This document shows, piece after piece, positions 1 to 11,702 of a stretch of 64,000 nucleotides of DNA. The translations under genes and the position numbers were made by a program. How positions within the stretch are numbered: the stretch's first letter is position 1; every line of letters begins with the position of its first letter. The stretch covers positions 986,680-1,050,679 of the forward strand of contig CP130741.1 of NCBI GenBank assembly GCA_030586155.1, read 5' to 3'. The stretch is from Eubacteriaceae bacterium ES3. GTDB lineage: Bacteria > Bacillota > Clostridia > Eubacteriales > Eubacteriaceae. A model generated the notes under the pieces. The model was not told where the DNA came from and did no database searches. It saw nothing but the letters and a program-made list of their open reading frames with translations.

Positions 1-85
1 CATCAACCGCTTCCTCCAGCAGGGAATCGATGAAAAGTCACCCTTCGATCAGAGTATTGAAATGATGGATAAGGCCATTCTATGA
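1..85 (+). CDS. fliI: FliI, flagellar export ATPase (C-terminal fragment)
   Basis: Reading from base 2, the frame gives 27 residues beginning INRFLQQGIDEKSPF and ending at TGA 83-85. This looks like the extreme C-terminus of the flagellar type III export ATPase FliI, where an I-N-x-F-L-x-Q-G segment is usual. The stop overlaps the fliJ start in an ATGA junction, the typical fliI-fliJ translational coupling. Only the tail is in the window, so the catalytic domain cannot be seen. The assignment leans on the neighbour as much as on the sequence. Confidence 0.75.
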   Translation, partial: INRFLQQGIDEKSPFDQSIEMMDKAIL

Positions 86-531
86 AAAAATTTAATTTTA
101 AATTAGGAAAACTTTTAACCTATAAAGACCAGAACCTGGAAAATGAAATGATGGTTTTGGGGGAATTAAATAAAGAACTGGATCAGTGTGAGAAGAATCT
201 GATTGACCAGCAGAATAAACTGATTCAGAAAAAGAAAGAATATGAGGATGCACTGTCAGGATCGATTTCACCTATGGCCTGTCAAGTGCATTTGCATTAT
301 ATTGATGCCGTCAAAGAAGAAATAAAGCGCCTGGAAAAAGTTTTAGAACAGGCTCGCAAAAAAGTTGAGAAACAGATAGAAGTTGTTAAAAATCTTAAAC
401 TTGAGACCCGTTCTCTTGAAATTATGAAAGAAAAGCGTTATGATGAGTATATGCAGGAAATCAATAAAGAAACGGAAAAGGAGCTGGAAGACTTTGTCTC
501 AACTGCTAAAGAGATGAGCAAACATTCTTGA
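82..531 (+). CDS. fliJ: FliJ-like flagellar export chaperone
   Basis: A 149-residue, highly charged protein that is almost entirely predicted coiled coil, rich in Glu and Lys with heptad-like spacing, beginning MKKFNFKLGKLLTYK. FliJ proteins have this length, this composition and an N-terminal F-x-F-x-L-x-x-L-L motif. FliJ escorts export substrates and sits as a stalk in the FliI ATPase ring at the base of the flagellum. The start codon overlaps the fliI stop (ATGA). No flagellar gene follows, so this seems to be the end of that transcription unit. FliJ is poorly conserved, so the call rests on length, coiled coil and synteny. Confidence 0.8.
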   Translation: MKKFNFKLGKLLTYKDQNLENEMMVLGELNKELDQCEKNLIDQQNKLIQKKKEYEDALSGSISPMACQVHLHYIDAVKEEIKRLEKVLEQARKKVEKQIEVVKNLKLETRSLEIMKEKRYDEYMQEINKETEKELEDFVSTAKEMSKHS

Positions 532-649
532 CAGATAAGATAGTGGTCTGGCCGGTTTAAACTTTAAGATTCGACAGCTTAAATCAGTTTTGAGATGTAA
601 AGATATGCTTCGTAATTTATTTTTAATTAAAAATACGTGAGGTGATTAG

Positions 650-1561
650 ATGAGTTATGATACGATTATTATAGGTGCAGGTCCGGCGGGACTGACTGCT
701 GGCGTTTATGCTGGACGGGGAATGTTAAAAACCCTGATTCTTGAACGTGGCGGGATTGGCGGACAGATTGCCACCAGCTGGGAGATTGAAAACTATCCTG
801 GAGCACCCCCAGAGAGTACTGGACCGGCTCTGACAGAACGAATGCGAGAACAATGTGTTGAATTTGGGGTTGAATTTAAAACAGGGATTTTTAATGGATT
901 TGAAAAACAGAGTGATCATATTAGGGTAAAAACTGAAAATGGTGATTTGCTCACAAAAACCTTGATTCTGGCTACCGGATCTGAACCAAGTATGATCGGC
1001 TGTAAGGGTGAAGTCGAACTCCGCGGGATGGGTGTATCCTATTGTGCAACCTGCGATGCCAACTTCTTCAAAAATATGAAGGTTGCTGTAATTGGTGGCG
1101 GTAATACCGCCCTAGAAGAAGCTCTTTTTTTGACAAAATATGCATCGTCGGTCACCGTCATTCATCGTCGTAATGAATTGCGTGGGGCCAAAATTCTTCA
1201 GAATCGTGTCAGAGACCACGAAAAAATTGACTTTTTACTTGATTCGGTGGTCGAAGAAATTATTGGCAATGCCTATGTGGAAGCGATTAAGGTAAAAAAT
1301 CTTATAACTGATGAGGTAGAAACCATTCCGATGGACGGTGTCTTTGTTTTTGTTGGTCAGAAACCCAATACAGAGGGTTTTGAAGGGCTTTTAAAACAGA
1401 ATGATCATGGCTATCTTTTAACGGATGATGAAATGAGAACTGATATTGAAGGGGTATTTGCAGCAGGTGATATCAGACAAAAGTCCTTGAGACAGGTAGT
1501 TACTGCAACTGGGGATGGTGCTATCGCGGCATCAAATGCCATTAAGTTTATCGAAGGTTAA
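650..1561 (+). CDS. trxB: Thioredoxin reductase (NADPH-type)
   Basis: A 303-residue flavoprotein with the TrxB domain order. The N-terminal FAD motif GAGPAG is at residues 9-14, the redox pair C132-A-T-C135 follows, and a second Rossmann motif GGGNTA is at 149-154 with HRR near 172, which is usual for NADPH binding. A C-terminal FAD motif AAGD completes the fold. It reduces thioredoxin in the cytoplasm with electrons from NADPH. The HRR motif argues against the ferredoxin-dependent clostridial variant, which lacks a pyridine nucleotide site. No thioredoxin gene is adjacent. A ribosome site GAGGTG lies just before the ATG. The gene stands alone between flagellar genes and rpoN. Confidence 0.9.
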   Translation: MSYDTIIIGAGPAGLTAGVYAGRGMLKTLILERGGIGGQIATSWEIENYPGAPPESTGPALTERMREQCVEFGVEFKTGIFNGFEKQSDHIRVKTENGDLLTKTLILATGSEPSMIGCKGEVELRGMGVSYCATCDANFFKNMKVAVIGGGNTALEEALFLTKYASSVTVIHRRNELRGAKILQNRVRDHEKIDFLLDSVVEEIIGNAYVEAIKVKNLITDEVETIPMDGVFVFVGQKPNTEGFEGLLKQNDHGYLLTDDEMRTDIEGVFAAGDIRQKSLRQVVTATGDGAIAASNAIKFIEG

Positions 1562-1672
1562 GTGTTAATAAAAGCAATTTACTGGGATTATCAGACCAGT
1601 CAAAAAATAAAATTGCGATTGGGGCTGGAGTGATCCGGTCTTTTTCATTTAGAGAGATTAATTTTTAAACTT

Positions 1673-1708
1673 CAATTGTCCATATATTGAACAATTGAGG
1701 ACTATAAT
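1673..1708 (+). promoter_or_regulatory. Inverted repeat next to a TATAAT box upstream of rpoN
   Basis: CAATTGT (1673-1679) and ACAATTG (1691-1697) form a perfect 7-bp inverted repeat with an 11-bp spacer. TATAAT follows at 1703-1708, about 110 bp ahead of rpoN. I see no good -35 at normal spacing. The repeat could be an operator over the promoter or chance in AT-rich DNA. Confidence 0.3.
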
Positions 1709-1817
1709 AAAAAGAAAAATTTGGATGTTGCTTAATCTTCTAAAATAGTTACAAAAATAAAAAAACTTTATAAATGTGCGCTAATTTAAGTGTACATAAA
1801 TTAATGCCAGGTGGAAA

Positions 1818-3218
1818 ATGAAACTTGATTTAAATATTACCCAAACACAAAAACTGATCATAACCCAGGAGATGCGCCAGGCAATTGAAATTCTCCAGAT
1901 GACATCTAACGAGCTGAATAACCTGATTGAAAAGGAGACAATGGAAAACCCGGTGCTTGAATTTCCGGAAGGCCCCATTAAGGGTGAACTAAGCGCCCCT
2001 GCCCAGAAAGAGTCAGGTGAAACGGATGTGAAATGGGACGAATATATAGCATATATGCAATCGTATCCTGTGATTGGGCAGTCGTCCGTTGGTAAAGATG
2101 AAAATGAATTCGGCTTTGAGAAATTTTCTTATCGAGAGAATACTTTACACGATTATCTTCATTTTCAATTTAGTCTCTTAAAAAATGAATTATCCTCCCG
2201 AAAGGGATTAATTGGTGATTATCTGATCGATTGCATTGATGATAATGGTTATTTGCTGGTCGATGAAAATTATATTATAGAGGCACTTTCAATTAGCTCG
2301 GATGAATATGAAGCGACTGTCAGCTTAATCCAGACATTAGATCCGGAAGGCGTTGGTGCCAGAAATATTGAAGAGTGTCTGAGCATCCAGTTGGAAGCCA
2401 GAGGCTATGAGAAAGATTCAGCATACTTAAAAATGGTTAAAAACCACTTAAAAGATCTCGCCGACCATCATTATAAAAAAATCGAAAAGGAAACTGGGTT
2501 GAGTTTAGAAGAGATAGCTGAATTTAAAAAAGAATTAAAGTGTCTGGAACCAAAACCCGGACGTGAATTTTCAGGTTGTGAGTCTGTCTCTTATGTAATC
2601 CCTGACGGGAAAATTGAAATTAGCGGAGATAAGCTAGTGGTAACGATTAATGAGATTTCAGCACCTAAACTTCATATCAGTCCAACTTATCAAAAGATGT
2701 TAATGACGGAGACCCAGGACTCCAAAGCGGGAGAGTATCTGTCAAAAAAAATGAATGGTGCCATTTTTCTCATCAAAAGTATTGAACAGCGTCGACAAAC
2801 GATAAAAAATGTCATTGAGGCCATTGCCAGCTACCAGGAAGATTTTTTCTTTAATCCTAAAACCGGATTGAAGGCTCTGACTTTGAAAGATATTGCCCAA
2901 ATGATTGAGATGCACGAATCGACAGTGAGCCGGGCAATTCGAGGAAAATATATAGAAACACCAAACGGTACTTTGCCCTTGAAGTTTTTCTTTAAACGTG
3001 GTTTTAGTGATGGAGAAGAAGACCGGTCATCAGAAGTTGTTAAAAATTGGATTAAAGAGCTGATTGACAAAGAAGATAAGAAAAAGCCATTGAGTGATCA
3101 GAAAATTGTGGAAATGTTAAAATTTAAAAATATCGATGTGGCCAGGCGTACAGTCTCAAAGTATCGGGAGGCGATGAATATCGAGTCCTCAACCAAACGG
3201 AAAGAGATTTGTCATTAA
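1818..3218 (+). CDS. rpoN: RNA polymerase sigma-54 factor
   Basis: A 466-residue protein with the sigma-54 architecture. The Gln- and Leu-rich activator-interacting region I is at residues 1-50 (L-x-I-T-Q-x-x-x-x-T-x-x-M-R-Q-A-I-x-I-L-Q). The core-binding region is in the middle, a helix-turn-helix is near 355-385, and the RpoN box ARRTVSKYR is at 442-450, close to the canonical ARRTVAKYR. It directs polymerase to -24/-12 promoters and needs an enhancer-binding ATPase; none is seen in this window. A ribosome site CAGGTGG precedes the ATG. The cggR promoter begins soon after its stop. Confidence 0.95.
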   Translation: MKLDLNITQTQKLIITQEMRQAIEILQMTSNELNNLIEKETMENPVLEFPEGPIKGELSAPAQKESGETDVKWDEYIAYMQSYPVIGQSSVGKDENEFGFEKFSYRENTLHDYLHFQFSLLKNELSSRKGLIGDYLIDCIDDNGYLLVDENYIIEALSISSDEYEATVSLIQTLDPEGVGARNIEECLSIQLEARGYEKDSAYLKMVKNHLKDLADHHYKKIEKETGLSLEEIAEFKKELKCLEPKPGREFSGCESVSYVIPDGKIEISGDKLVVTINEISAPKLHISPTYQKMLMTETQDSKAGEYLSKKMNGAIFLIKSIEQRRQTIKNVIEAIASYQEDFFFNPKTGLKALTLKDIAQMIEMHESTVSRAIRGKYIETPNGTLPLKFFFKRGFSDGEEDRSSEVVKNWIKELIDKEDKKKPLSDQKIVEMLKFKNIDVARRTVSKYREAMNIESSTKRKEICH

Positions 3219-3253
3219 GCGAGTTTTCAATCTGGATGTTTACGATCTTTTAC

Positions 3254-3302
3254 TTGTTTTTTAAAATAAAATGGGGTATAATCTTTTCGTCCCGGCGGGA
3301 CA
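3254..3302 (+). promoter_or_regulatory. cggR promoter with CggR-like operator
   Basis: A -35 TTGTTT (3254-3259), a 17-bp spacer and a perfect -10 TATAAT (3277-3282) are followed by GTCCC-GGC-GGGAC (3289-3301) at the expected transcription start. The right half reads GCGGGACA (3295-3302), which resembles the GCGGGACA half-site I recall for Bacillus subtilis CggR operators. Its place over the start site suggests autorepression. The same box recurs ahead of pgk at 5541-5548. Confidence 0.65.
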
Positions 3303-3333
3303 AAAAGTGACTAATGCCAAAGGAAGGGATATC

Positions 3334-5447
<2,114 letters not shown>

Positions 5448-5484
5448 AATGGTCGGGAAAAAATAAGCTTTCGATCTGTAACAG

Positions 5485-5555
5485 TGTCCCGTACTACTGA
5501 GGATCAACGGATCTGAAATGATTCATTTGATTCTGTTTAGGCGGGACATTTTTCA
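5485..5555 (+). promoter_or_regulatory. gapA-pgk intergenic hairpin with operator-like boxes
   Basis: TGTCCCG (5485-5491) and CGGGACA (5542-5548) are perfect complements about 50 nt apart, followed by TTTTTC. Smaller stems (GATC/GATC, AAATG/CATTT) fit in the loop. As RNA this is a partial terminator or processing site. As DNA it repeats the GCGGGACA box of the cggR promoter. I see no convincing -10 box here, so an RNA role seems more likely. Confidence 0.5.
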
Positions 5556-5588
5556 TTAAATTTGAATTCAGTGTGAAAGGAAAAGATA

Positions 5589-6779
5589 ATGAGTAAAAAA
5601 ACGGTATCCGATATCGATTTAAAGGGTAAAAAAGTATTAATGCGGGCAGATTTTAATGTGCCAATTGATGAAAATGGAAAAATCACAGATGAAACCAGAA
5701 TTCTGGCAGCTTTACCGACGATGGAGACTATTTTAAATAACGGTGGGGCACTGATTCTGATGTCTCACCTGGGAAGACCTAAAGACGCGCCAGACCCGAA
5801 GTTTTCCCTTGCCCCGGTTGCAAAAAAACTGTCTGAAGTGCTCAAAAAAGAAGTAATCTTCAATGAAGATGGCCAGGTTGTTGGAGACATAACAAAAGAA
5901 GCGGCAAGTAATTTAAAGGCTGGGGAAGTCATGCTTTTAGAAAACACTCGATTTAGACCGGAAGAAAAGAAAAATGATCCGGCTTTTTCGAAAGAGTTGG
6001 CCTCACTAGGGGACGTGTTTGTTAATGATGCATTTGGGACTGCCCATCGGGCCCATGCTTCAACAGTCGGTGTTGCGGAGGTAATACCAGGTGTTTCTGG
6101 TCTTTTGATTCAGAAAGAGCTTGATTTTATGGGAAAAGCGCTTGATGATCCTGCCCGACCTTTTGTAGCAATTTTAGGTGGCGCAAAAGTTTCAGACAAA
6201 ATTGGCGTGATCAATAATCTTCTGGATAAAGTGGATACTTTGATTATTGGCGGTGGAATGGCCTATACCTTCTTAAAGGCTCAAGGTCATGAGATAGGCA
6301 AATCTTTACTGGAAGAGGATAAGGTTGAACTGGCTAAGGAACTGATGGCTAAAGCTATTTCTAAAGGGGTCAGTATGCTTCTGCCGGTAGATGTGGTCGC
6401 AGCAGATACTTTCGCAGCTGATTCACCTTATGTCACGGTGGATATCAATGCTATTCCAGCCGATAAAATGGGATTGGATATTGGACCAGTGACCTGTCAG
6501 ACCTTTTCAAAAGCTATTCACGAAGCAAAGACTGTCATCTGGAATGGTCCAATGGGCGTGTTTGAAATGCCGGCTTTTGCAGTAGGAACGGAAGAAGTGG
6601 CTAAAGCCATGTCAGAAACAGACGCGATTACAATTATCGGTGGCGGGGATTCAGCTGCAGCTGTAAAAATATTGGGATATGAAGAAGGAATGAGCCATAT
6701 TTCCACTGGCGGAGGGGCTTCCCTGGAATTCCTTGAAGGTAAGAAACTGCCTGGTATTGAAATTCTGCTGGATAAATAG
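5589..6779 (+). CDS. pgk: Phosphoglycerate kinase
   Basis: A 396-residue monomer with standard PGK motifs: RADFNVP near residue 19 for substrate binding, the SHLGRPK loop, [11 protein letters not shown] in the hinge region and the nucleotide loop GGGDSAAA in the C-terminal lobe. It transfers the acyl phosphate of 1,3-bisphosphoglycerate to ADP, the first ATP-yielding step of glycolysis. The start follows GAAAGGAAAAG. It lies 141 bp after gapA and 9 bp before tpiA, whose ribosome site overlaps the pgk stop. Confidence 0.97.
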   Translation: MSKKTVSDIDLKGKKVLMRADFNVPIDENGKITDETRILAALPTMETILNNGGALILMSHLGRPKDAPDPKFSLAPVAKKLSEVLKKEVIFNEDGQVVGDITKEAASNLKAGEVMLLENTRFRPEEKKNDPAFSKELASLGDVFVNDAFGTAHRAHASTVGVAEVIPGVSGLLIQKELDFMGKALDDPARPFVAILGGAKVSDKIGVINNLLDKVDTLIIGGGMAYTFLKAQGHEIGKSLLEEDKVELAKELMAKAISKGVSMLLPVDVVAADTFAADSPYVTVDINAIPADKMGLDIGPVTCQTFSKAIHEAKTVIWNGPMGVFEMPAFAVGTEEVAKAMSETDAITIIGGGDSAAAVKILGYEEGMSHISTGGGASLEFLEGKKLPGIEILLDK

Positions 6780-6788
6780 GAGAAAAAA

Positions 6789-7526
6789 ATGAGAAAACCA
6801 ATTATTGCCGGAAACTGGAAAATGAATATGGATCTGAATGAAACCGTAGAATTAATGAATACCCTAGTTCCCCTGGTTGGGAAAGCTTCAGTAGAAGTAG
6901 TATTCTGTCCTCCTTACTTAAGCCTGCAAAAAGCGGTTGAAATGGCTGATGGCACAGTTATTGGAATAGGTGCTCAGAATATGCACTACGAAAAAAGCGG
7001 AGCATTTACTGGTGAAGTGTCTGGAGAAATGTTGAAAACTATTGGTGTCACATATGTTGTGCTGGGCCATTCTGAAAGACGCGAATACTTTAATGAATCA
7101 GATGAAGCGGTCAATAAGAAAGCTGTTAAAGCACTTGAACTTGGAATAACGCCAATTGTCTGCTGTGGAGAAACCCTGGAAGAAAGAGAGGGGGGCAAGG
7201 CAAAAGATAAGGTTGTGGGACAGATAAAAGCTGGACTTAAAGATATTGCAGCAATTGAGAAAGTTGTTGTGGCCTATGAGCCGATCTGGGCAATAGGAAC
7301 CGGTAAAACGGCAACTAAAGAAGAAGCAGATGAAGCTTGTGGCTGGGTTAGAGAAACAATTTCTTCTATGTACGGACAGGAAGCAGCAGAAAAAGTTCGG
7401 ATTCAGTATGGCGGAAGCGTGAAAGCGGAAAATATTAAAGAGTTGATGGCCATGCCTAATATTGATGGCGCTTTGGTTGGCGGGGCTTCTTTAAAAGCCA
7501 GTTTTGCCGAAGTTGTTAATTACTGA
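6789..7526 (+). CDS. tpiA: Triosephosphate isomerase
   Basis: A 245-residue TIM barrel with all catalytic residues visible: K11 in GNWKMN, H94 in LGHSERR, and E164 in [11 protein letters not shown], which also carries the flexible loop 6. It interconverts dihydroxyacetone phosphate and glyceraldehyde-3-phosphate. The start is 9 bp after the pgk stop and the shared TAGGAG gives the ribosome site, so the two are translationally linked. gpmI follows after 27 bp. Confidence 0.97.
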   Translation: MRKPIIAGNWKMNMDLNETVELMNTLVPLVGKASVEVVFCPPYLSLQKAVEMADGTVIGIGAQNMHYEKSGAFTGEVSGEMLKTIGVTYVVLGHSERREYFNESDEAVNKKAVKALELGITPIVCCGETLEEREGGKAKDKVVGQIKAGLKDIAAIEKVVVAYEPIWAIGTGKTATKEEADEACGWVRETISSMYGQEAAEKVRIQYGGSVKAENIKELMAMPNIDGALVGGASLKASFAEVVNY

Positions 7527-7553
7527 GTAGATTGAGTTAAGAAGGGGTGCATC

Positions 7554-9089
7554 ATGAAAAAAGAATTAACTGCCCTGATCATTCTGGATGGTTACGGTTA
7601 TACACAATGTGAAAAAGGAAATGCCGTAGAGCTGGCGGATACACCTTATCTGGATTGCCTGACACAAAAATATCCTCATACCCTGATCACTGCAAGTGGT
7701 CTTGGGGTAGGATTACCGGAAGGTCAAATGGGAAATTCAGAAGTGGGCCATTTGAATCTGGGTGCTGGACGAATTATTTATCAGGAGCTGACCAGAATTA
7801 CTAAATCGATCGATGATGGTGATTTTTTTGAAAATGAAGCACTTCTTTCTGCAGTCACCTGGGCCAAAGAGAATAATAAAGCACTGCATTTAATCGGCCT
7901 CTTGTCAGACGGTGGGGTTCACAGCCACGAGAAACATTTGTATGGATTGTTGGAACTGGCAAGACGAAATAATTTGACCGAGGTTTTTGTCCATTGTCTG
8001 ATGGATGGCCGGGATACTGCACCTAACAGCGGTTTGTCACATATTAAAGCGCTGGAAGAAAAAATGCAGGAGTTGGGCGTGGGTAAAATTGCGACGATAA
8101 CGGGTCGTTATTATGCGATGGATCGTGATAATCGATGGGATCGTGTTGAAAAAGCATATAACGCCATGACCATGGGGCAGGGAATACAGGAAGCATCAGC
8201 AGGTGCAGCGATGGAAAAATCCTATGCCGGTAAAATCACTGACGAATTTATTCTCCCTACCGTAATTGGTGATGACAAAAAAGGTATGATTAAAGAAAAG
8301 GATGCGATTATTTTCTTCAATTTCCGACCAGACAGAGCCAGAGAAATTACCCGCTGTTTTATTGAAAAAGACTTTGACCAGTTTGAGCGTCAATCAGGAT
8401 ACCTGAACGTAAAATATGTTACTATGACTCAGTATGATAAAAGTTTTGAGAATATTCAAATTGCATACAAACCAGAAGTTATCAAAAATACCCTGGGCGA
8501 ATATCTAAGTGGTCTTGGTGTTTCCCAGCTGCGAATAGCAGAAACTGAGAAATATGCCCATGTAACCTACTTTTTTAATGGCGGACTGGAAAAACAGTAT
8601 CCTCTTGAAGATCGAATTCTTGTTCCTTCTCCACATGTGGCGACATATGATCTGCAACCGGAGATGAGCGCTTATGAGGTGGCCGAAAAAGCAGTTGCTG
8701 CTGTTGAAAGTGAAAAATATCAACTGATGGTTTTGAATTTTGCCAATGCGGATATGGTTGGGCATAGTGGGATTTTAGAAGCTGCTGAAAAAGCAGTAGA
8801 GGCAGTTAATGAATGTGCAAAAAAAGTGATAGAAGCAATTCTTGCAAAAGGCGGTTCGATAATTGTCACTGCTGATCATGGTAATGCAGAAAAAATGATT
8901 GACTATGAAAGTGGAATGCCATTCACTGCCCATACCTCCAATCCTGTAAAATGTATTTTGTTGGGACAGGGAAATGTGACTTTGAGAGACGATGGGAAAC
9001 TGGCTGATATTGCTCCCACATTGCTGGAGTTGATGGAATTACCAGTTCCATCAGAAATGACCGGGACCAGTTTAATTGATAAAAGCTGA
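7554..9089 (+). CDS. gpmI: Phosphoglycerate mutase, cofactor-independent (Mn-dependent)
   Basis: A 511-residue alkaline-phosphatase-superfamily mutase. D12 (LDGYG) and the phosphoserine S62 in GQMGNSEVGH are in place, as are the metal-site motifs DGRDT and TADHGNAE near the C-terminus. It interconverts 3- and 2-phosphoglycerate without 2,3-bisphosphoglycerate. It closes the cggR-gapA-pgk-tpiA-gpmI operon. Enolase, which often follows, is absent here and a strong terminator comes next. Confidence 0.97.
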   Translation: MKKELTALIILDGYGYTQCEKGNAVELADTPYLDCLTQKYPHTLITASGLGVGLPEGQMGNSEVGHLNLGAGRIIYQELTRITKSIDDGDFFENEALLSAVTWAKENNKALHLIGLLSDGGVHSHEKHLYGLLELARRNNLTEVFVHCLMDGRDTAPNSGLSHIKALEEKMQELGVGKIATITGRYYAMDRDNRWDRVEKAYNAMTMGQGIQEASAGAAMEKSYAGKITDEFILPTVIGDDKKGMIKEKDAIIFFNFRPDRAREITRCFIEKDFDQFERQSGYLNVKYVTMTQYDKSFENIQIAYKPEVIKNTLGEYLSGLGVSQLRIAETEKYAHVTYFFNGGLEKQYPLEDRILVPSPHVATYDLQPEMSAYEVAEKAVAAVESEKYQLMVLNFANADMVGHSGILEAAEKAVEAVNECAKKVIEAILAKGGSIIVTADHGNAEKMIDYESGMPFTAHTSNPVKCILLGQGNVTLRDDGKLADIAPTLLELMELPVPSEMTGTSLIDKS

Positions 9090-9118
9090 TTAATTGACTC
9101 TTGTTAGCGATTTCAGAT

Positions 9119-9146
9119 AAAAAAGTCTCGTTAGAGACTTTTTTTA
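9119..9146 (+). terminator. Terminator of the glycolytic operon
   Basis: AAAAAGTCTC-GTTA-GAGACTTTTT, a 10-bp stem with a 4-nt loop whose 3' arm runs into a T tract. It lies about 30 bp after gpmI and ahead of secG. Confidence 0.9.
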
Positions 9147-9201
9147 TGATTGAAAAATTGAGGTGCATATGATATGATAACGTGCATGAGAATTTACGGA
9201 G

Positions 9202-9438
9202 GTGAGAACAATAGAAACAGCATTACTGGTTGTCTTAATTGCATCCTGCATTGTTCTGATTACTGCCATTTTACTTTCACCGGGTAAAGCTGCAGGTATG
9301 TCAGGATCTATCGCAGGAGGTGCCGAATCTTTATTCGGAAAGAAAAAGGCGCGGGGTTTTGAGGCCGTTCTTGAACGAGCTACTAAAATTTCAGGCGTGG
9401 TTTTTATGTTGACAGCATTTATTTTATCAATAGTTTAA
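9202..9438 (+). CDS. secG: SecG, preprotein translocase subunit
   Basis: About 75-78 residues with two hydrophobic segments (after E5 to about residue 25, and a C-terminal one at about 62-78). Between them is a Gly/Ser/Lys loop ending in GGAESLFGKKKARGFE, matching the conserved SecG loop (GGxxxxxFG). SecG is a small membrane partner of SecYE in protein export. The start is uncertain. GTG 9202 lies inside the strong ribosome site GGAGGTG (9198-9204). The codon at correct spacing is ATA 9211, giving a protein that begins at I-E-T. The gene is flanked by terminators and is monocistronic. Confidence 0.85.
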   Translation: MRTIETALLVVLIASCIVLITAILLSPGKAAGMSGSIAGGAESLFGKKKARGFEAVLERATKISGVVFMLTAFILSIV

Positions 9439-9440
9439 TA

Positions 9441-9470
9441 ACGGAAAAGCCAAGAGGCTTTTCCGTCTTT
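9441..9470 (+). terminator. secG terminator
   Basis: ACGGAAAAGCC-AAGA-GGCTTTTCCGT followed by CTTT: an 11-bp perfect stem directly after the secG stop. The T tract is short, but the stem itself carries TTTT. Confidence 0.8.
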
Positions 9471-9568
9471 GCGAGTACGGTTAGAATACTGTAAACGGTG
9501 TTTTGACTGTACTCGACTATTAAATTTTGCATCTAAAGATGCAGTACTTTTCATAGGGGGAATTTAGA
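9471..9568 (+). promoter_or_regulatory. Structured hppA leader
   Basis: The 98 bp ahead of hppA hold GAGTAC...GTACTC (about 9472-9522) and a tight hairpin GCATCT-AA-AGATGC (9529-9542). The ribosome site AGGGGG lies just before the ATG. No convincing -10/-35 pair is visible, so the promoter position is unclear and one of these stems may be an operator or RNA control element. Confidence 0.35.
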
Positions 9569-11539
9569 ATGGAATTATTGTTTATAGCTCCAGTCATTGG
9601 AGTTGTAGCGTTAATTGTTGCGCTGATTTTTAGTAAGCGTGTAACAGCAGTTGACGCCGGAACAGACCGAATGAAAGAACTGGCTTCTTACATTCATGAA
9701 GGAGCAATGGCGTTTTTAACCCGAGAATACAAAATGCTTGGGATTTTCATTGCGGTATTATTTGTAGTATTAACGGTCACACCAGGTCTTGGGTTAATGA
9801 CAGCCATCTGCTTTTTAGTTGGTGCCTTTTTCTCAATCCTTGCTGGATTCTTCGGAATGCAGGTTGCGACAAAAGCCAATGTGCGAACCGCTAATGCAGC
9901 AAAAGAGAGTGGCATGAACAAAGCCCTGGCAACAGCCTTTTCTGGTGGTGCTGTAATGGGTATGTGCGTAGTAGGTTTAGGACTACTGGGAGTCAGTGTT
10001 CTTTATCTGGTATTTGGTGATGTTACTATTATTACCGGATTTGGTCTGGGTGCTTCATCAATCGCTCTTTTTGGTCGAGTTGGTGGTGGTATCTATACAA
10101 AAGCTGCTGACGTAGGAGCTGACCTGGTAGGTAAGGTAGAAGCCGGTATTCCTGAAGATGATCCACGTAATCCCGCTGTTATTGCTGACAATGTTGGCGA
10201 TAATGTTGGCGATGTTGCAGGTATGGGAGCCGACTTGTTTGAATCTTATGTTGGTTCACTTATCTCAGCAATGACTTTGGGTGTTCTTGCATTAGGTGGT
10301 ATTGAAGGGATTGTATTCCCATTAATGCTGGCTGGTGTTGGAATCCTTGCTTCTATTATCGGAACTTTCTTTGTTCGCGGTAAAGAAGGAGCAAATCCTC
10401 AAAGAGCTCTGGATATGGGGACCTATGTCAGTGGTGTTATTGTTATTATTGCTGCATACTTTTTGTCTCAATATTTCACAGGTGGATTATCAGCTTTTGT
10501 AGCCATTGTATCTGGTCTGGCAATCGGTATTATTATTGGTAAATTAACTGAATACTACACTTCAGAACACTTTAAACCAGTAAAGCATATTGCTCATCAA
10601 TCACAAACTGGTCCAGCTACTACAATTATTAGTGGTCTGGCAGTTGGTATGCAGTCAACAGCTTTCCCAATTTTGGGTATGGCGATTGCTATCTATATTG
10701 CTTACACAGCATTTGGCCTGTTTGGAATTGCTCTAGCTGCTGTTGGAATGCTTTCAACTGCTGGTATGACCATTGCAGTTGATGCTTATGGTCCGATTGC
10801 TGATAATGCCGGTGGTATTGCAGAAATGGCTGAACTTCCTGGTTCAGTTCGTGAGATCACAGATAAATTAGACGCTGTTGGTAACACTACTGCTGCTATT
10901 GGAAAAGGTTTTGCAATCGGTTCTGCTGCCTTAACTGCATTAGCACTGTTTGCTTCTTATGCCCAGGCTGTAGAGTTAACCGTTATTGATATCCTGAATC
11001 CTAATGTTATCATTGGTATGCTGGTTGGTGGTATGTTGCCATTCTTATTCTCAGCTTTAACAATGGAAGCTGTTGGTTCTGCTGCTAATGAAATGATCGA
11101 AGAAGTTCGTCGACAGTTCAGAGAACGTCCAGGTATCATGGAAGGAACAGAAAAACCAGACCATGCACGATGTGTTGATATCTCAACTGCTGCTGCTCTG
11201 AAACGAATGATTGTTCCTGGTCTGTTAGCTGTTATTGCACCGCTGGCAATGGGGATGATTCTTGGCGCTGATGCTTTAGGTGGTCTTTTAGCTGGTGCTC
11301 TGGTAACAGGAGTTCTGATGGCAATCTTCATGGCTAATGCCGGTGGTGCCTGGGATAATGCCAAGAAGTTCATCGAAAGTGGAGAACATGGCGGAAAAGG
11401 TAGTGAAGCACACAAAGCTGCAGTTGTTGGAGATACAGTAGGGGATCCATTCAAAGATACATCTGGTCCTTCTATTAATATCCTAATTAAACTTATGACT
11501 ATTGTTTCATTGGTATTTGCACCATTATTTATGCTATAA
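9569..11539 (+). CDS. hppA: Membrane-bound ion-pumping pyrophosphatase
   Basis: A 656-residue, roughly 16-helix membrane protein. The pyrophosphate site is clear: [11 protein letters not shown] near 181, the DNVGDNVGD repeat at 207-215, and [10 protein letters not shown] near the C-terminus. It couples hydrolysis of cytoplasmic pyrophosphate to export of H+ or Na+. The motif GNTTAA at 438-443 has Ala where K+-independent enzymes have Lys, so this is the K+-dependent class, which contains the known Na+ pumps. In an acetogen with sodium bioenergetics a Na+ pump is plausible, but the transported ion is inference. The gene is single, with its own leader and terminator. Confidence 0.96.
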   Translation: MELLFIAPVIGVVALIVALIFSKRVTAVDAGTDRMKELASYIHEGAMAFLTREYKMLGIFIAVLFVVLTVTPGLGLMTAICFLVGAFFSILAGFFGMQVATKANVRTANAAKESGMNKALATAFSGGAVMGMCVVGLGLLGVSVLYLVFGDVTIITGFGLGASSIALFGRVGGGIYTKAADVGADLVGKVEAGIPEDDPRNPAVIADNVGDNVGDVAGMGADLFESYVGSLISAMTLGVLALGGIEGIVFPLMLAGVGILASIIGTFFVRGKEGANPQRALDMGTYVSGVIVIIAAYFLSQYFTGGLSAFVAIVSGLAIGIIIGKLTEYYTSEHFKPVKHIAHQSQTGPATTIISGLAVGMQSTAFPILGMAIAIYIAYTAFGLFGIALAAVGMLSTAGMTIAVDAYGPIADNAGGIAEMAELPGSVREITDKLDAVGNTTAAIGKGFAIGSAALTALALFASYAQAVELTVIDILNPNVIIGMLVGGMLPFLFSALTMEAVGSAANEMIEEVRRQFRERPGIMEGTEKPDHARCVDISTAAALKRMIVPGLLAVIAPLAMGMILGADALGGLLAGALVTGVLMAIFMANAGGAWDNAKKFIESGEHGGKGSEAHKAAVVGDTVGDPFKDTSGPSINILIKLMTIVSLVFAPLFML

Positions 11540-11583
11540 AAGTTTATTGGTCGGTAATGTAGTTGACTGACTTAAATTATTTT

Positions 11584-11623
11584 AAAATCCTGTTGACGGG
11601 TTTCCGTCAGCAGGATTTTTTTT
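11584..11623 (+). terminator. hppA terminator
   Basis: AAAATCCTG-T-TGACGG-GTTT-CCGTCA-G-CAGGATTTTTTTT: a long stem with one small internal mismatch and an eight-T tract. Confidence 0.92.
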
Positions 11624-11702
11624 AATATAAATGAGTAAGTTAATATCAGCTTAGAAAAAACTTAATCCAACAATAAATTGTCGTTCTATAAATATAAATC
11701 GA

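Noticed and set aside
10957-11454. Long minus-strand frame opposite hppA
   Set aside because: A shadow of the strongly conserved hppA gene, caused by its codon pattern; low-complexity Pro/Ala/Ile product.
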